In this document: positions 26,198 through 36,303 of the stretch, one piece after another
Layout of the letters: every line of letters begins with the position of its first letter
Numbering within the stretch: position 1 is the first letter of the stretch
Assembly: GCF_900109365.1 (NCBI RefSeq)
Contig: NZ_FNZR01000001.1
Location: 868,001 to 932,000 of the forward strand
Direction of reading: 5' to 3'
DNA: 64,000 nucleotides
Source: Parapedobacter koreensis
GTDB taxonomy: Bacteria > Bacteroidota > Bacteroidia > Sphingobacteriales > Sphingobacteriaceae
Program-made: the position numbers and the translations under genes
Notes under the pieces: generated by a model
The model's input: the letters and a program-made list of their open reading frames with translations, nothing else
The model's database searches: none
What the model was told of the DNA's origin: nothing

Positions 26198-29100
26198 ATG
26201 TCAATTAATTTTAGCGAGATACATCGCACGTTTAAAAAGACGTTTTTGCTAACAGCAGGGTTGCTGTTCGGTTCATTGACGCTTATTTATGCGCAAAGCG
26301 CCATCACTGGTACGGTGTTGGATGCCAGTAAAGGAACACCAATCCTCGGAGTTTCCGTAGCACAGGCCGGCACAAATAACGGCGTTGTGACCAATGCTGA
26401 AGGCCAATTTTCCATTAGGATACAGCAGCTTCCCGCGAGGCTGAGGATCTCTTTTGTGGGCTATAAACAACAGGAAGTATACGTTCAAGACGCCTCGAAA
26501 CCTGTAGTGGTCAATCTGAGTGAAGACTTAAGCTACCTGGAAGAAGTGGTCATCACAGGATATACCACCCAGCAACGCAAGAACGTCAGTGGTGCCATTG
26601 CCACGGTATCATTCAGTGAAGCGAATACCCAACAAGCCGACCAAGACCCCCTCAAACTTTTGCAGGGAAAAGCTGCCGGGGTGCAAATTACGTCCACATC
26701 GGGTAACCCAGGCGGGGGCGTTAGTTTTGTGGTACGTGGTAATAACTCCATCGGTGGAAGCGTAAATCCGCTGTACGTCGTGGACGGGGTATTCCTCAAC
26801 ACCAGCTTACCGGTAACGGGCGGTGGCGGAAACCTGTTATCCAACCCGCTGGCCGACATAAACCCAGCTGATATTGAAACCATTACACTATTGAAAGACG
26901 CTAATGCTACAGCCATTTATGGCTCACAAGGTGCCAATGGTGTGGTGGTGATTACTACCAAGCGCGGACAGCGGAATGCTGCTTCGCGCATTAACGTATC
27001 CGCCAAACACGGAGTATCGAATGCTGTCAATAAATTCAAGGCCACTACCGGACCGGAAACGGGCGAACTGCTTAACGAGGCATGGATCAATACCGCGGCC
27101 GAAAATGGGGAAAGTCTGGAAGATTACATTCTCAGGGAAAGACCTACCAATTGGGACATCGTATATCCGTTCACAACGGCTGGCGGTACGCCCGACTTCA
27201 GTCGCGACAACATCGCCAACCTGGCCACCTACGACCGCATCAGTGATCTGTTCCAAACGGCCAGCACTACCGACTATCAGCTGTCCTTGTCTGGCGGAAC
27301 CGCGACCAGCAACCACTACATTGGTCTCGGTTATGCAAATCAGGAATCCATTGTGAAGCCCAACACCTTTCAGCGGTTTTCGGGCCGCGTCAATTATGAC
27401 AACAATGTGACCTCGCGCCTGAAGGTGGGCACGAGCTACAACGTGACGCGCACCGGACGCAGTAACGTACGTAATAGCGACAACGATCCCGGCGGCATCA
27501 TCAACGCGGCTATTTTTCCACGCTCATTTCTGCCCGTTTTCGACGCTAATGGCAATTACCTCAGTCATGCTACCTTCAACAATCACCTCAGATTAATTGA
27601 GCACCTGGACAATAATTATGTGACTTGGCGCAACACGGTCAATCTCTATGGTGAATATGCTTTCCTGCCCGAATTGAAATTCCGTACCAGTGGAAGCTTT
27701 GATTACACCAGCAACGGTTCCCGGAGTTTCGCTGACTTCGCTCTGACCAACAACGGGTCGGCAAGTGCGGAGAACGATCTGATCCAGATTTATACCGCCG
27801 AACAGTTGCTCACCTACGTGAAAAACTTTTCCGAGAAGCACAACGTCAATATCCTCTTGGGGAACACGGTAAACGTACGGCAATTGCAGGGTGTGAATGC
27901 CAATGGGAGCAACTATATATTTGATTCGTTACGGGAAGTGTCGTCTGGCGGTACCACATCCGGGGGATCTGAAAGGAACGAAAACCGCCTGGTTTCCTTC
28001 TTTGGCAGCGGCGGGTATACGTATGACGACAGGTATTCCGTTGAGTTCAATTTCCGGGCCGACGGATCGTCCCGCTTTGGCAAAAACGTACGTTGGGGTT
28101 ACTTCCCCGCTGGCGGTTTCATCTGGAACGCCGGGCAAGAAACGTTCATACAGGACCTGCAGGTATTTGATGCGTTGAAACTACGTGCCACGTATGGTTA
28201 CTCGGGCAACCAGAATGGCATTGGCAACTACGACGCCCTGGCTATCTGGTCTACCAGCGCACAGTCTTATTTGGATCAGCCCAGCCTTTCCCCGGGCAGA
28301 CTCGCCAATCCGGACCTGACGTGGGAGACTACCCGGCAAACGAATGTTGGCTTGGATGTTGGTTTGCTGAGAAACAGGTTGAATGTGACCGTTGACGTGT
28401 ACGAGAAATATACCACCAAGGGCCTTCAGGACGTGACGGTGCCTTCTCGCAGCGGATACAGTACCGCCGTACGCAACTACAGCGAAATCAGCAACAGAGG
28501 AGTAGAATTGACCATTCAGTCCATCAATCTACAAACGCAGGATTTCCGCTGGACCACCGATTTCAACATATCCGCCAACCGCAATAAGATAGAGCGAATC
28601 CCGCAGGAGCAGACGATGGGTGCAAGCAACCGAGGCACTTCCATCCTGCGGGAAGGTTATCCCGTTAATTCCTTTTTCCTCTACAAGCAACTGTATGTGG
28701 ATCCGCAAACGGGGAATGCGGTGTATGAGGATGTAGACGGAAACGGTATAATCACCTACGCCGACCGACAAATCGTAGGTAATGCCCAACCCAATTTTAC
28801 GGGTGGACTCACAAACACGGCAACCTATAAAGGCTTTGAGCTGTATGTGTTCTTCTACTTCACCCAGGGAAATCAAATCATGAACATGCACGACTTCTTC
28901 TTGGTACATGGCGGCACGCAAAACGGCATCGGTTTCACCTCCCGCCAACTTGACCGCTGGCGCCAACCGGGCGACGTCACTGACATCCCCAAGATGACCA
29001 AGTACACGTTGAATCCGGAGCAGAACAATTCGCCTGCAAACAATTATACGGGCCAAGTGGCCAGCATCAGTAGCCGTTACCTGGACGATGGCTCGTTCCT

Positions 29101-29335
29101 GCGGCTGCGAAATGTGGCCCTGAATTACACATTGCCCCAAGCGTTCACCTCGCGGCTGGGTCTCAACCGCATAAAGGCTACGTTTTCGGCAACCAACCTG
29201 TGGACGTGGACAAATTACAAAGGGCTCGATCCCGAAGTAAGTGCGCAAAGCACAAACCAGAACACAGCGGGATATGATTGGGCTACGGTACCCCAGCCCC
29301 GTACTTATGAATTTATATTAAATCTCACCTTATAA
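26198..29335 (+). CDS. SusC/RagA-type TonB-dependent outer-membrane transporter 2
   Basis: 1045 residues. Signal peptide (FLLTAGLLFGSLTLIYAQ), carboxypeptidase-regulatory-like domain (about 35-115), plug with EEVVITGYTTQQRKNVSGAI, PLYVVDGVF and LLKDANATAIYGSQGANGVVVITTK, and a barrel ending ILNLTL. It differs from SusC-1 through most of the barrel, so the cargo is probably different. Preceded by the poly-Cys leader and followed by its SusD and two secreted M14 peptidases, it may import sulfur-containing peptides or their products (inference). Confidence 0.95.
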   Translation: MSINFSEIHRTFKKTFLLTAGLLFGSLTLIYAQSAITGTVLDASKGTPILGVSVAQAGTNNGVVTNAEGQFSIRIQQLPARLRISFVGYKQQEVYVQDASKPVVVNLSEDLSYLEEVVITGYTTQQRKNVSGAIATVSFSEANTQQADQDPLKLLQGKAAGVQITSTSGNPGGGVSFVVRGNNSIGGSVNPLYVVDGVFLNTSLPVTGGGGNLLSNPLADINPADIETITLLKDANATAIYGSQGANGVVVITTKRGQRNAASRINVSAKHGVSNAVNKFKATTGPETGELLNEAWINTAAENGESLEDYILRERPTNWDIVYPFTTAGGTPDFSRDNIANLATYDRISDLFQTASTTDYQLSLSGGTATSNHYIGLGYANQESIVKPNTFQRFSGRVNYDNNVTSRLKVGTSYNVTRTGRSNVRNSDNDPGGIINAAIFPRSFLPVFDANGNYLSHATFNNHLRLIEHLDNNYVTWRNTVNLYGEYAFLPELKFRTSGSFDYTSNGSRSFADFALTNNGSASAENDLIQIYTAEQLLTYVKNFSEKHNVNILLGNTVNVRQLQGVNANGSNYIFDSLREVSSGGTTSGGSERNENRLVSFFGSGGYTYDDRYSVEFNFRADGSSRFGKNVRWGYFPAGGFIWNAGQETFIQDLQVFDALKLRATYGYSGNQNGIGNYDALAIWSTSAQSYLDQPSLSPGRLANPDLTWETTRQTNVGLDVGLLRNRLNVTVDVYEKYTTKGLQDVTVPSRSGYSTAVRNYSEISNRGVELTIQSINLQTQDFRWTTDFNISANRNKIERIPQEQTMGASNRGTSILREGYPVNSFFLYKQLYVDPQTGNAVYEDVDGNGIITYADRQIVGNAQPNFTGGLTNTATYKGFELYVFFYFTQGNQIMNMHDFFLVHGGTQNGIGFTSRQLDRWRQPGDVTDIPKMTKYTLNPEQNNSPANNYTGQVASISSRYLDDGSFLRLRNVALNYTLPQAFTSRLGLNRIKATFSATNLWTWTNYKGLDPEVSAQSTNQNTAGYDWATVPQPRTYEFILNLTL

Positions 29336-29348
29336 ATAGGATAGATCG

Positions 29349-30719
29349 ATGAAAACCACTTTGAATCAATACATCATACGCGCCCTGTTTGTCCTATCCG
29401 TCATCGGATTTGGTGCCTGTGAGTCATTTTTGGATTTGAAACCCACGAATTCGTTATTAGCAGACAACGCCGTTTATGATGCTAAAACATCCCGCGCGTT
29501 GGTGAATGCTGCTTATTCCAGGTTAAAAAGCTATACGATAAGTCCTGCCATTATCCTGGCAGTCATCCCAGCCGATAATGTGTTTTTTGGAGGCAGCCTG
29601 AGCCAATATTTAGAACTGGATAACAACGCCTTTACGGTCACCAATTCGGCCATCGTGGATGCATACCGATCCAACTATTCACTAATTAATACGACCAACT
29701 GGGCAATTTCAGAAATACCAAAAGTGACGGACGAGTCCTTTGCTGCCGGCGAACAGAATAAGCTGGTGGGAGAAGCGCATTTTATCCGCGCCTTTGCCTA
29801 TTTCAGCCTCGGGCGGAGCTGGGGGGGCGTCCAGTTGCAGCTGAACCCCACTACTGATCTGAGTTCGCTCGGCAATATCCCCCGCAGTACACAGGCGGAG
29901 ACTTATGCCCAGGTGCTGGCCGACCTGAATACTGCCGAACAGTTGCTGCCTGACGACGACAACACCACGCGCAATCTTGTGCAACGCGCTATCGTGCGCG
30001 CCTTCCGTGCCAAGGTATACCTCTATACCCAACAGTTTGATCAAGCGGAAACCGAAGCCACAGCGGTCATCAATAACCCGAAGTATGAATTGGTGAAGCC
30101 TTACAATGCTTTTTTCCAGGCACCATTCCTGACCAAAGAATCCGTCTTCGAGATTTCAGCAACCACCAACAATTCGGGTACTTCCGGAAGTCCATGGTTC
30201 CTGGCATCGGGAACGCCCCGTGGCTCCTATGAGTACCGTCCCACCAACGAAATCATCACCTTGCTGAATGATCCAGCGAAAGGCGGCGGCAGAAATGCGC
30301 TTATAGCTACCCGTGGCAGCGACACCTACGGGAATCTGTATCATACGACCTCACCTAATATCAATCCGGCCTACGTAATTCGCATTGCCGATCTGTACTT
30401 AATACGTGCTGAAGCGCGGGTGAGGAAAGCAACGCCAGATTATGCCGGTGCCATTGCCGACCTCAACGCAGTGCGCAGCCGTGCAGATGCCGAGTTGTTC
30501 CCCACAGGCAATATCGATAGGGCCGCCATCCTACAAGCCATATGGGATGAACGGCGACTGGAATTTGCCTTCGAAGCTGACCGTTGGTACGACCTCGTGC
30601 GTACCGAACAGGCCGAGACCGAACTGGGTGTTAGTAGAAATTTCTGGCTGTTCCCGATCCCACAGGCAGACGTGCTTGCTGACCCGGACCTTGGCGGAGA
30701 AAATAACCCTGGCTATTAA
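29349..30719 (+). CDS. SusD/RagB-type lipoprotein 2
   Basis: 456 residues. Lipobox GFGAC (Cys about 24) and the SusD TPR-type helices (GEAHFIRAFAYFSLGRSWGG), with the C-terminal WDERRLEFAFEADRWYDLVR motif. It is the partner of the SusC ending 13 bases upstream. It is 44 residues shorter than SusD-1. Confidence 0.93.
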   Translation: MKTTLNQYIIRALFVLSVIGFGACESFLDLKPTNSLLADNAVYDAKTSRALVNAAYSRLKSYTISPAIILAVIPADNVFFGGSLSQYLELDNNAFTVTNSAIVDAYRSNYSLINTTNWAISEIPKVTDESFAAGEQNKLVGEAHFIRAFAYFSLGRSWGGVQLQLNPTTDLSSLGNIPRSTQAETYAQVLADLNTAEQLLPDDDNTTRNLVQRAIVRAFRAKVYLYTQQFDQAETEATAVINNPKYELVKPYNAFFQAPFLTKESVFEISATTNNSGTSGSPWFLASGTPRGSYEYRPTNEIITLLNDPAKGGGRNALIATRGSDTYGNLYHTTSPNINPAYVIRIADLYLIRAEARVRKATPDYAGAIADLNAVRSRADAELFPTGNIDRAAILQAIWDERRLEFAFEADRWYDLVRTEQAETELGVSRNFWLFPIPQADVLADPDLGGENNPGY

Positions 30720-30772
30720 AAACGGCATTTAAGAACAAGCAGACTCACTAAAAATTTAAATCAATCATCAAG

Positions 30773-33346
30773 ATGAAAAGAAGTATCGTTCTTTTTTTTG
30801 TGTCACTGCTCGCAGTGGCACACGTCCATGCGCAGGACGAGTATTACTTTGGCGGTCGCGGATCGCTGAATCCCGACATTCCAACGCCCGAATCATTTTT
30901 TGGTTTCCGCATCGGTACCGCATTGGTACGCTACGACAAAGTGGTGGAGTATTTCAAGTTGCTTGCTGACAAGTCAGACAGGGCTTCCTTGCAAGTATTT
31001 GGCAAATCATGGGAAGATCGCGAACAGGTGAAATTGTTTGTTACTTCGCCGGACAACCAGCGCAACCTGGAAAATATCCGTCAGGAGCATATTAAACTGG
31101 CAGATCCGAGTGCGTCAGTAGCTACCAGCGGTCAAAAAGTCATCGTCGAACTTGCCTACAACGTGCATGGTGGTGAGATAGCAGGCACCGATGCTTCCGT
31201 GCTCGTGGCTTATTACTTGGTGGCTTCCGAAGACCCCGATATCGTCCGCCGTCTGAACGACGCCGTCGTATTGATTGAACCTTCTCAGAATCCCGATGGA
31301 CGGGAACGGGCAGCCAACTACATCAACGGTTTCCACTCTTGGCCCCCTATCGCTGACCCTGCCGATGTAGAACACGGAAGCGGCGTGACCCCCCATCGGG
31401 GCAATCACTTTTGGAACGATCTCAATCGAGACTGGCTTGCCCTCGCACAGATTGAGAGCCGAAACCGAGTTGCTTTCTACCACAAATGGTATCCCAATGT
31501 CTATTTGGACTTCCATGAAATGGGAAGCAGTAGTACGTATTATTTCGAACCTTCGCCACTCACCACATGGAACAAAATCCTTCCGAAAAGCAATTATGAA
31601 GTACTGAACGCTATTTTAGCGAAGCATTTCTCGGCATCCCTTAACAGCATCGGGTCGTTGTATTATACCAAGGAAAGTTTCACCAACCTATCGCCCATCT
31701 ATGGTTCTACCTATCCCGATTATCAAGGGGGCGTGGGCACCACGTTAGAGGTGGGGTCTACTTCTGGTGTGGTGATTGAAACCGCCGCCGGATTGCGCCC
31801 CTTTTCCAAAAACTTAAGAGATAATTTTCTTATCAGCATCGCAGCTGTACGTGCTGCTACCGATGAAAAAGACACGTTTCTGAAACATCAGCAGGAGTTC
31901 TTCAAAAGTGCACTGACACAGGCCGATAAGCTTGCTACTAAATACATCGTGTTTGGCAGCAAAACGGATAAAAGCTTGAACAACCTCTTCTTGGAACATC
32001 TGCTTCAGCACCACATCGATGTATACGAACTGACGGCTTCATTTTCGCAGGATGACAAGACCTTTGAGGCCGGTAGCGCCTATGTGGTACCGCTCCGCCA
32101 GCCGCAGTTCCGCGTGCTACAATCCATCTTTGAGGAAAACGAGACCAACGGCTTTTCAGATACGACGACCTTCTACGATATTTCGGCATGGAGCACGGTT
32201 CACGGTTATGGCATACCCTTCGTCAAGGTGAAAACGGCTGTGAAAGAAGGCCCTCAGCTAACACAGGTACCCGCCGTAGCCGGATCGGTCACCGCCCGTT
32301 CCGAACTGGCGTATGCGTTTGATTATTTCGATTACCTCACTCCAAAAGCACTCTACTATTTGCAGGATCACGGGGTGAAAGCCCGCGTGGCGCAACGTCC
32401 TTTCACCAGCAAAACGAGTGTAGGCGACAAAAGCTTCGTTGCCGGCTCGATCGTCATCCCTGTGGCCTACCAAAGCCTTTCGTCAGACGAGTTGTACACG
32501 TTATTGAACGAAGCTGCCAAGCTGGCGAATGTCACCGTGTATGCAATCAGCGATGGATTCAGCGTGGCTGGCATAGACCTCGGAAGCAATAACATCCGCG
32601 TATTGAAGAAGCCCGCTGTGGCAGCCATTACTGGCGGCAACTGGACGAGCATAGGCGAACTGTGGGCATTGCTTGGCAATACCCACCATATTCCATTGGT
32701 CAAAATTACACCCCAATCTGCCGAACGTGTAGATTTATCTAACTACACATCGATTATCCTAAGCGGAGGGCAATTGTCACCTGAATTGAGCAGGCGGCTT
32801 ACCGATTGGGTGGAGAATGGCGGAACACTGATCGCATTGAGTGGAGCCGCTCAGTGGGCTTCTTCGTTGGCCACCCCTGCTCCCGCCGGAGGTGGGCGCG
32901 GCAATCAGCGGGGTACATCAACTGCTGACACGACGGATGCCGCGGCTTCCACTACCGCTCAACGCGGGCGTGGAGGATTGGGTGGCAACGGCGGCTCTCG
33001 GCTCAATGGCATCATTGTCCACGCGGAATTGAACCTATCGCATCCACTGGCCTACGGATTTACGTCCAAAGACTTTTATACGCTAAAAAACAGCACCTCG
33101 GGCTTGCGTCAAACGGGCTCCAGCAACGTGGTGCTAAAAACTACTACAGGCGAATTAGTCAATGGATACGCTACTCCCGAAGCATTATCGGAATTAACGG
33201 ATAACGTGGTGATAGCTTCAGCAACCCGTGGACGAGGTTCTATCGTGATCTTTGGCGAATCGCCCACATTCCGTGGCTATTGGCTTGCTCCGGGCAGGAT
33301 ATTGACCAATGCGATATTCTTCGGTGGCGGAAGCGGTAATAGATAA
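30773..33346 (+). CDS. Secreted M14 zinc carboxypeptidase, copy 1
   Basis: 857 residues. Signal peptide (IVLFFVSLLAVAHVHAQ), then an M14 peptidase domain with zinc ligands His132 and Glu135 (NVHGGE) and His248 (DFHEMG) and a candidate catalytic Glu326 (TTLEVGS). The C-terminal half, from about residue 600, looks like a class I glutamine-amidotransferase-like domain (VAAITGGNWTSIGELWALL), usual in these 850-residue Bacteroidota forms, with a Gly/Arg/Ala-rich loop near 705-745. It would trim peptides outside the inner membrane, fitting the adjacent SusCD. Confidence 0.88.
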   Translation: MKRSIVLFFVSLLAVAHVHAQDEYYFGGRGSLNPDIPTPESFFGFRIGTALVRYDKVVEYFKLLADKSDRASLQVFGKSWEDREQVKLFVTSPDNQRNLENIRQEHIKLADPSASVATSGQKVIVELAYNVHGGEIAGTDASVLVAYYLVASEDPDIVRRLNDAVVLIEPSQNPDGRERAANYINGFHSWPPIADPADVEHGSGVTPHRGNHFWNDLNRDWLALAQIESRNRVAFYHKWYPNVYLDFHEMGSSSTYYFEPSPLTTWNKILPKSNYEVLNAILAKHFSASLNSIGSLYYTKESFTNLSPIYGSTYPDYQGGVGTTLEVGSTSGVVIETAAGLRPFSKNLRDNFLISIAAVRAATDEKDTFLKHQQEFFKSALTQADKLATKYIVFGSKTDKSLNNLFLEHLLQHHIDVYELTASFSQDDKTFEAGSAYVVPLRQPQFRVLQSIFEENETNGFSDTTTFYDISAWSTVHGYGIPFVKVKTAVKEGPQLTQVPAVAGSVTARSELAYAFDYFDYLTPKALYYLQDHGVKARVAQRPFTSKTSVGDKSFVAGSIVIPVAYQSLSSDELYTLLNEAAKLANVTVYAISDGFSVAGIDLGSNNIRVLKKPAVAAITGGNWTSIGELWALLGNTHHIPLVKITPQSAERVDLSNYTSIILSGGQLSPELSRRLTDWVENGGTLIALSGAAQWASSLATPAPAGGGRGNQRGTSTADTTDAAASTTAQRGRGGLGGNGGSRLNGIIVHAELNLSHPLAYGFTSKDFYTLKNSTSGLRQTGSSNVVLKTTTGELVNGYATPEALSELTDNVVIASATRGRGSIVIFGESPTFRGYWLAPGRILTNAIFFGGGSGNR

Positions 33347-33383
33347 GATGAAATTGTTATATTGCAAACTGTAAAAAATCATC

Positions 33384-35960
33384 ATGAAGCATCTAAAAAC
33401 CATACTATTACAGCTACTCATCATTAGTTTTGCAGCCACGGATGTGGTTGCCCAAAACACCTACTATTTTCCGAAGGCCCAGTTTGACCCTTCCATTCCT
33501 TCCCCCGAGACATTCTTGGGCTATCCCATTGGTTCGCATTATACACGCCACGACCGAATAATCGCCTATTTCCAGGAGCTCGATCGCCTGTCGGATAAAA
33601 TTAGCGTCAACATCATCGGCCAATCTTACGAGGGACGTCCATTGGCGGTTGCGACGATTACGTCTGCCGCCAACCACGGACGTTTGGAAGAAATCCGACA
33701 GGAACACATTAGACAGGTAGATCCCCAAGCACCGCAGCTCGACGCAAGTACATCACCCGTCGTCGTGTTGCTTGATTACAGCGTACATGGCGCTGAAACC
33801 TCCAGTGGCGAGGCTTCTTTGCTTACCGCCTACTACTTGGTTGCCAGCCAAGACCAAGAAGCCCAGAAATGGCTTGACGAAGCCGTGATACTTATTGATA
33901 TTGCCCAAAATCCAGATGGGCGCGACCGCACGGCCAATTGGCACAATGCTTATAAATCTACGCCCCCGGTAGCCGACCCCCTGGATAAGGAACACTTGGA
34001 GCAATTCCCCGGTGGCCGAACAAATCACTATTTTACCGATTTGAACCGCGACTGGCTTAGCATCACCCAAATTGAAACCCAGCCGAAAATCGACTTCTTC
34101 CATCAGTGGTATCCCAATGTGCATATCGATTTTCATGAAATGGGTGGTGGAAGCACATACTACTTCGAGCCCACGCCGAAAAGCTCTGAAAGCCCACTGA
34201 TTCCGAAATCTTCCTATGACTTTAATACCGTGCTGGCTAAATACCATGTTGAAGCGCTAGATGGCATAGGCTCCCTTTACTTTACCAAGGAAGTCTTTGA
34301 CAATTTCTCTCCGATTTATGGTTCTACCTATCCTGATTTCCATGGTGCCGTAGGCGCAACGTTTGAACAGGGCAGTTCGCGTGGCTTGTTGCAGGAAACC
34401 GCAAATGGATTGTTAGAATTTCGGTTTACCGTGCGGAATCAACTACTTACCGGGCTGGCTACCGTCAAAGGCGCAATAGCCGAAAAAGCCGGATTATTCA
34501 ACTTGCAAAAGGATTTCTTCCGCACAGCGTTGGATGAAGCCCGGGCACATAAAACCAAATCGTATATATTTGGTGATGAGCATGACGAATCCCTTACACA
34601 GAAGCTGGTAGACCTACTTTTGCGTCACCGTATTACGGTATTTGAGCTTGGCAGCGACCAAACCATCGATGGCAAGTCATTCAAGCAGGGTTCGGCATAT
34701 GTCGTTCCTGCTGTGCAACCTCAATTCCGTCTGGTGCATTCGATCTTTGAAGAAACACCGCCGATACAGGATAGCGTTTTTTATGGAAGCACCTCTTATT
34801 CCATCATCCACGCGTATGGATTGAAATATGCCAAATCGGCAAGTGCTGTTAGCCCCGGGAATCGTGTCAGCAACGTCAAAACAATACCAGGGGCGGTCGT
34901 TGGTGATAAGTCCAATTACGCCTACCTGCTGGGTTGGACAGAGTATACTGCTCCCAGGGCACTCTATGCACTGCTGGAAAAAGGCGTCTTTGTCAAAGCG
35001 GCCTTCAAACCGTTTACGTCATCCACGGCAGAGGGCCCTATAAGCTTTGGATACGGCTCGTTGGTCATTCCAGTGGCCGGGCAGACCTTTAACGGCGATT
35101 CCTTATATCGTGCCATCACGGCAGTCGCCAGCGAAGCCGGGCTGAAGTTTTACAGCGTTTCTACAGGGTTCAATGTAGAAGGGATTGACTTGGGAAGCAA
35201 CAATATACAAACGCTTCAAAAACCTCATGTCGCGCTGGTACTTGGTCAGGGCATCAATTCGGCGCAAGCTGGCCAGGTGTGGTACCTGCTTAATGAGCAC
35301 CTCAAATTACCTGTGGTAAAAATCGACCCGACAAACATTCCCAGGGCTAACCTCAGCAAGTATACGACCTTGATCCTTACGGGCGGCTCCTATAACGGCT
35401 TATGGGACAAGGAGACGACCGAACGCATCAAATCATGGGTCAATAACGGCGGCACGCTTATCGCATTCCAAACCGCAGCCGAATGGGCCATTGCCAATGG
35501 TATTGTACGCGAGAAAGTGTACCGGGATACTACTCGCGGACGGGATCCACAGACCGGAAGATTGGACTATGCAACGCGATCAGAAGCCACCGCACCAGAC
35601 CGATTAAGCGGCAATATCTTTTCAGCCGACATCGACATTACGCACCCTGTAGCGTTTGGTCTCCAAAAGCGTAAGCTATTTGTCAATATTGACGGCAGCA
35701 CCATCCTATTGCCCAGTGCCGACAGATTTTCAACGGTGGCACAATTTGACAGCGAACCTTGGGTAAATGGGTACATTTCCAAGCAGATTTTGGATCCCTT
35801 CCGGGATAAAGCCTACATTTTGGCATCTTCCGCTGGCCAGGGAAGCGTCGTCCTTTTTTCAGACGACCCTACCTACCGAAAGTACTGGTATGGTACCGAC
35901 CGTTTGTTGATTAATAGTATCTTCTTCGGAAATCACATTTCAAGTGGGGGACGGAGATAA
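33384..35960 (+). CDS. Secreted M14 zinc carboxypeptidase, copy 2
   Basis: 858 residues, colinear with copy 1 and 37 bases after it, so a tandem duplication that has diverged. Signal peptide (TILLQLLIISFAATDVVAQ). Zinc ligands His135 and Glu138 (SVHGAE) and His251 (DFHEMG), with FEQGS at the catalytic Glu position. The same C-terminal amidotransferase-like domain is present (VALVLGQGINSAQAGQVWYLL). Loss of the Gly/Arg loop of copy 1 and a changed HGAE motif suggest different specificity. Its stop codon lies inside a 27-bp perfect inverted repeat. Confidence 0.88.
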   Translation: MKHLKTILLQLLIISFAATDVVAQNTYYFPKAQFDPSIPSPETFLGYPIGSHYTRHDRIIAYFQELDRLSDKISVNIIGQSYEGRPLAVATITSAANHGRLEEIRQEHIRQVDPQAPQLDASTSPVVVLLDYSVHGAETSSGEASLLTAYYLVASQDQEAQKWLDEAVILIDIAQNPDGRDRTANWHNAYKSTPPVADPLDKEHLEQFPGGRTNHYFTDLNRDWLSITQIETQPKIDFFHQWYPNVHIDFHEMGGGSTYYFEPTPKSSESPLIPKSSYDFNTVLAKYHVEALDGIGSLYFTKEVFDNFSPIYGSTYPDFHGAVGATFEQGSSRGLLQETANGLLEFRFTVRNQLLTGLATVKGAIAEKAGLFNLQKDFFRTALDEARAHKTKSYIFGDEHDESLTQKLVDLLLRHRITVFELGSDQTIDGKSFKQGSAYVVPAVQPQFRLVHSIFEETPPIQDSVFYGSTSYSIIHAYGLKYAKSASAVSPGNRVSNVKTIPGAVVGDKSNYAYLLGWTEYTAPRALYALLEKGVFVKAAFKPFTSSTAEGPISFGYGSLVIPVAGQTFNGDSLYRAITAVASEAGLKFYSVSTGFNVEGIDLGSNNIQTLQKPHVALVLGQGINSAQAGQVWYLLNEHLKLPVVKIDPTNIPRANLSKYTTLILTGGSYNGLWDKETTERIKSWVNNGGTLIAFQTAAEWAIANGIVREKVYRDTTRGRDPQTGRLDYATRSEATAPDRLSGNIFSADIDITHPVAFGLQKRKLFVNIDGSTILLPSADRFSTVAQFDSEPWVNGYISKQILDPFRDKAYILASSAGQGSVVLFSDDPTYRKYWYGTDRLLINSIFFGNHISSGGRR

Positions 35961-36009
35961 AGACAGGGGGCACCTCCTCAAGTGAGGAGGTGCCCCCTGT
36001 CTTTATCTC
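35954..36009 (+). terminator. 27-bp perfect inverted repeat; terminator or extragenic palindrome
   Basis: Bases 35954-35980 and 35983-36009 are exact reverse complements with a 2-base centre (AG at 35981-35982). The core GGGGGCACCTCCTCA is very GC-rich. It starts inside the last codons of the M14 gene and includes its stop. It probably ends the SusCD-2/M14 operon, but it is far longer than a normal terminator and has no strong T-tract. Confidence 0.7.
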
Positions 36010-36034
36010 ATTCTTCATCTAATGCAACATGGGG

Positions 36035-36253
36035 TTATTCCTCATACAATTGCGTGGCATGGATACCATGGCCATCAAGTGTATTAATGATATCGGTAGC
36101 CCTGATGTTGATGCCTTTAACGGATAACAGTACGTAATTTGTAAAGCGATCGATACACCAATCAATAATATTAGGGATACTGTCCATGATGTGCGAAAGT
36201 TCAGCTAACTGGGAGGAGGCTCCCACGGCGGTTTCAAATTTTAATGTTTCCAT
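36035..36253 (-). CDS. Small protein of unknown function downstream of the antiporter
   Basis: 72 residues. A good ribosome binding site (AAAGGAGAA) precedes the ATG, which supports it as a real gene. The C-terminal half (VKGINIRATDIINTLDGHGIHATQLYEE) has the look of an HMA-like ferredoxin fold, but there is no CxxC metal site. It lies 50 bases after the antiporter gene on the same strand, so it is probably co-transcribed and could be an accessory or regulatory subunit (inference). Confidence 0.6.
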   Translation of the reverse strand: METLKFETAVGASSQLAELSHIMDSIPNIIDWCIDRFTNYVLLSVKGINIRATDIINTLDGHGIHATQLYEE

Positions 36254-36303
36254 AACGCTTCTCCTTTTTAATTTAATACCTATACCAAGTTTAGTTTTGC
36301 ATC

